Origin: Halopseudomonas oceani
GTDB lineage: Bacteria; Pseudomonadota; Gammaproteobacteria; Pseudomonadales; Pseudomonadaceae
NCBI RefSeq assembly: GCF_002903165.1
Contig: NZ_PPSK01000025.1
Coordinates: 1 to 35,425, forward strand
Length of the DNA: 35,425 bases
Direction: 5' to 3'
In this document: piece by piece, positions 35,236 to 35,425 of the stretch
How positions within the stretch are numbered: the stretch's first letter is position 1
Layout: every line of letters begins with the position of its first letter
Notes under the pieces: generated by a model
Database searches by the model: none
Told to the model about the DNA's origin: nothing
Seen by the model: the letters and a program-made list of their open reading frames with translations, nothing else
Made by a program: the position numbers and the translations under genes

Positions 35236-35425
35236 TGCACCTGAGCTTGGAAAGCTTGCGTTAGATATCCCCGACTACAACTCTAGCGCTGGAAACCATT
35301 TACCTCCAGAGTGGCCCCCTAGGAACGATTTCCCGATTGTAGTCGGTAGGGACGGCGAGACCATCAGTCGATTTGGAGACCAAATTTGGGATGTGTCAAT
35401 TTGGGTTGGATATATATTTAGATTC
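35228..35425 (+). CDS. Third gene of the array, truncated by the window edge
   Basis: A frame open from TTG at 35228 to the window end (66 codons). TTG is preceded by GGAG at 35217-35220 with normal spacing, and the start overlaps the previous stop by eight bases, so I accept this rare start codon. The visible sequence ends SRFGDQIWDVSIWVGYIF, of the type seen at the front of large recombinases in trio arrays. Catalytic parts lie outside the window. A GmtX/GmtZ-type or third recombinase identity is possible but unproven. Confidence 0.6.
   Translation, partial: MASAPELGKLALDIPDYNSSAGNHLPPEWPPRNDFPIVVGRDGETISRFGDQIWDVSIWVGYIFRF

Larger units (their letters stand above)
32171..35425 (+). mobile_element. 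Left end of a genomic island or transposon inserted in comM
   Basis: The element begins where comM homology ends and runs off the window. It starts with repeats at the border, then at least two overlapping recombinase genes and a third gene cut by the window edge, all pointing inward. Base composition shifts visibly toward A/T and codon use differs from the flanking chromosome, indicating transfer. comM is a known hotspot for islands in gammaproteobacteria. The multi-recombinase head recalls recombinase-trio and gamma-mobile-trio (GMT) elements; assignment to either needs the third gene. Cargo is not visible. Confidence 0.88.

Overview
The window is high-GC gammaproteobacterial DNA from the Pseudomonas lineage. 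The evidence is gene content and order. A class I adenylate cyclase, frataxin, lptM, lysA, dapF, a DUF484 gene, xerC and a HAD phosphatase are followed by sutA, an RNA-polymerase-binding regulator that I know only from pseudomonads. The usual amtB-glnK-ubiK-comM neighbourhood closes the region. A marine or halophilic pseudomonad such as Halopseudomonas would fit, but the genus is inference.

Layout. (1) 100-9567 is housekeeping: a glutathione transferase, cyaA with a small upstream gene, the convergent cyaY/DUF1289 pair, and a tight forward operon lptM-lysA-dapF-DUF484-xerC-phosphatase, then sutA on the reverse strand. (2) 9728-18876 is one reverse-strand run of eleven tightly packed genes. 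They encode a complete NitT/TauT-type ABC importer (binding protein first, permease and ATPase last) around a membrane desaturase/hydroxylase, two short-chain dehydrogenases, a DMT transporter, a creatininase-type amidohydrolase, an isochorismatase-type cysteine hydrolase, a metallo-beta-lactamase-fold hydrolase and a protein I cannot name. Its leader (about 18877-19090) carries a clear guanidine-I (ykkC) riboswitch, and a sigma-54 -24/-12 promoter lies just upstream. (3) 19253-21839 holds yjbQ, a ferritin-like gene, a glutaredoxin-MauE fusion and copB. (4) 21836-26146 is a copper-handling locus: copB, copA, a cupredoxin and a divergent two-component system. (5) 26183-28165 is a large lipoprotein carboxylesterase. 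(6) 28581-30794 is amtB-glnK with a strong terminator, an NtrC-type site, a sigma-54 promoter and a possible 65-residue leader ORF. (7) From about 32170 to the right edge, comM is interrupted by an AT-richer element that begins with an array of recombinase-type genes; it runs off the window.

How the parts work together. The eleven-gene operon should be made under nitrogen limitation (sigma-54) when guanidine is present (riboswitch). It has an importer and several C-N hydrolases but no guanidine carboxylase, carboxyguanidine deiminase or SMR exporter in view. My leading hypothesis is an undescribed route for taking up and dismantling a substituted or cyclic guanidino compound as a nitrogen source. 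It lies in a roughly 19-kb block between sutA and amtB, and amtB-glnK has its own NtrC/sigma-54 signals. The copper genes form an independent unit in the same block. The comM insertion is a second, unrelated accessory event.
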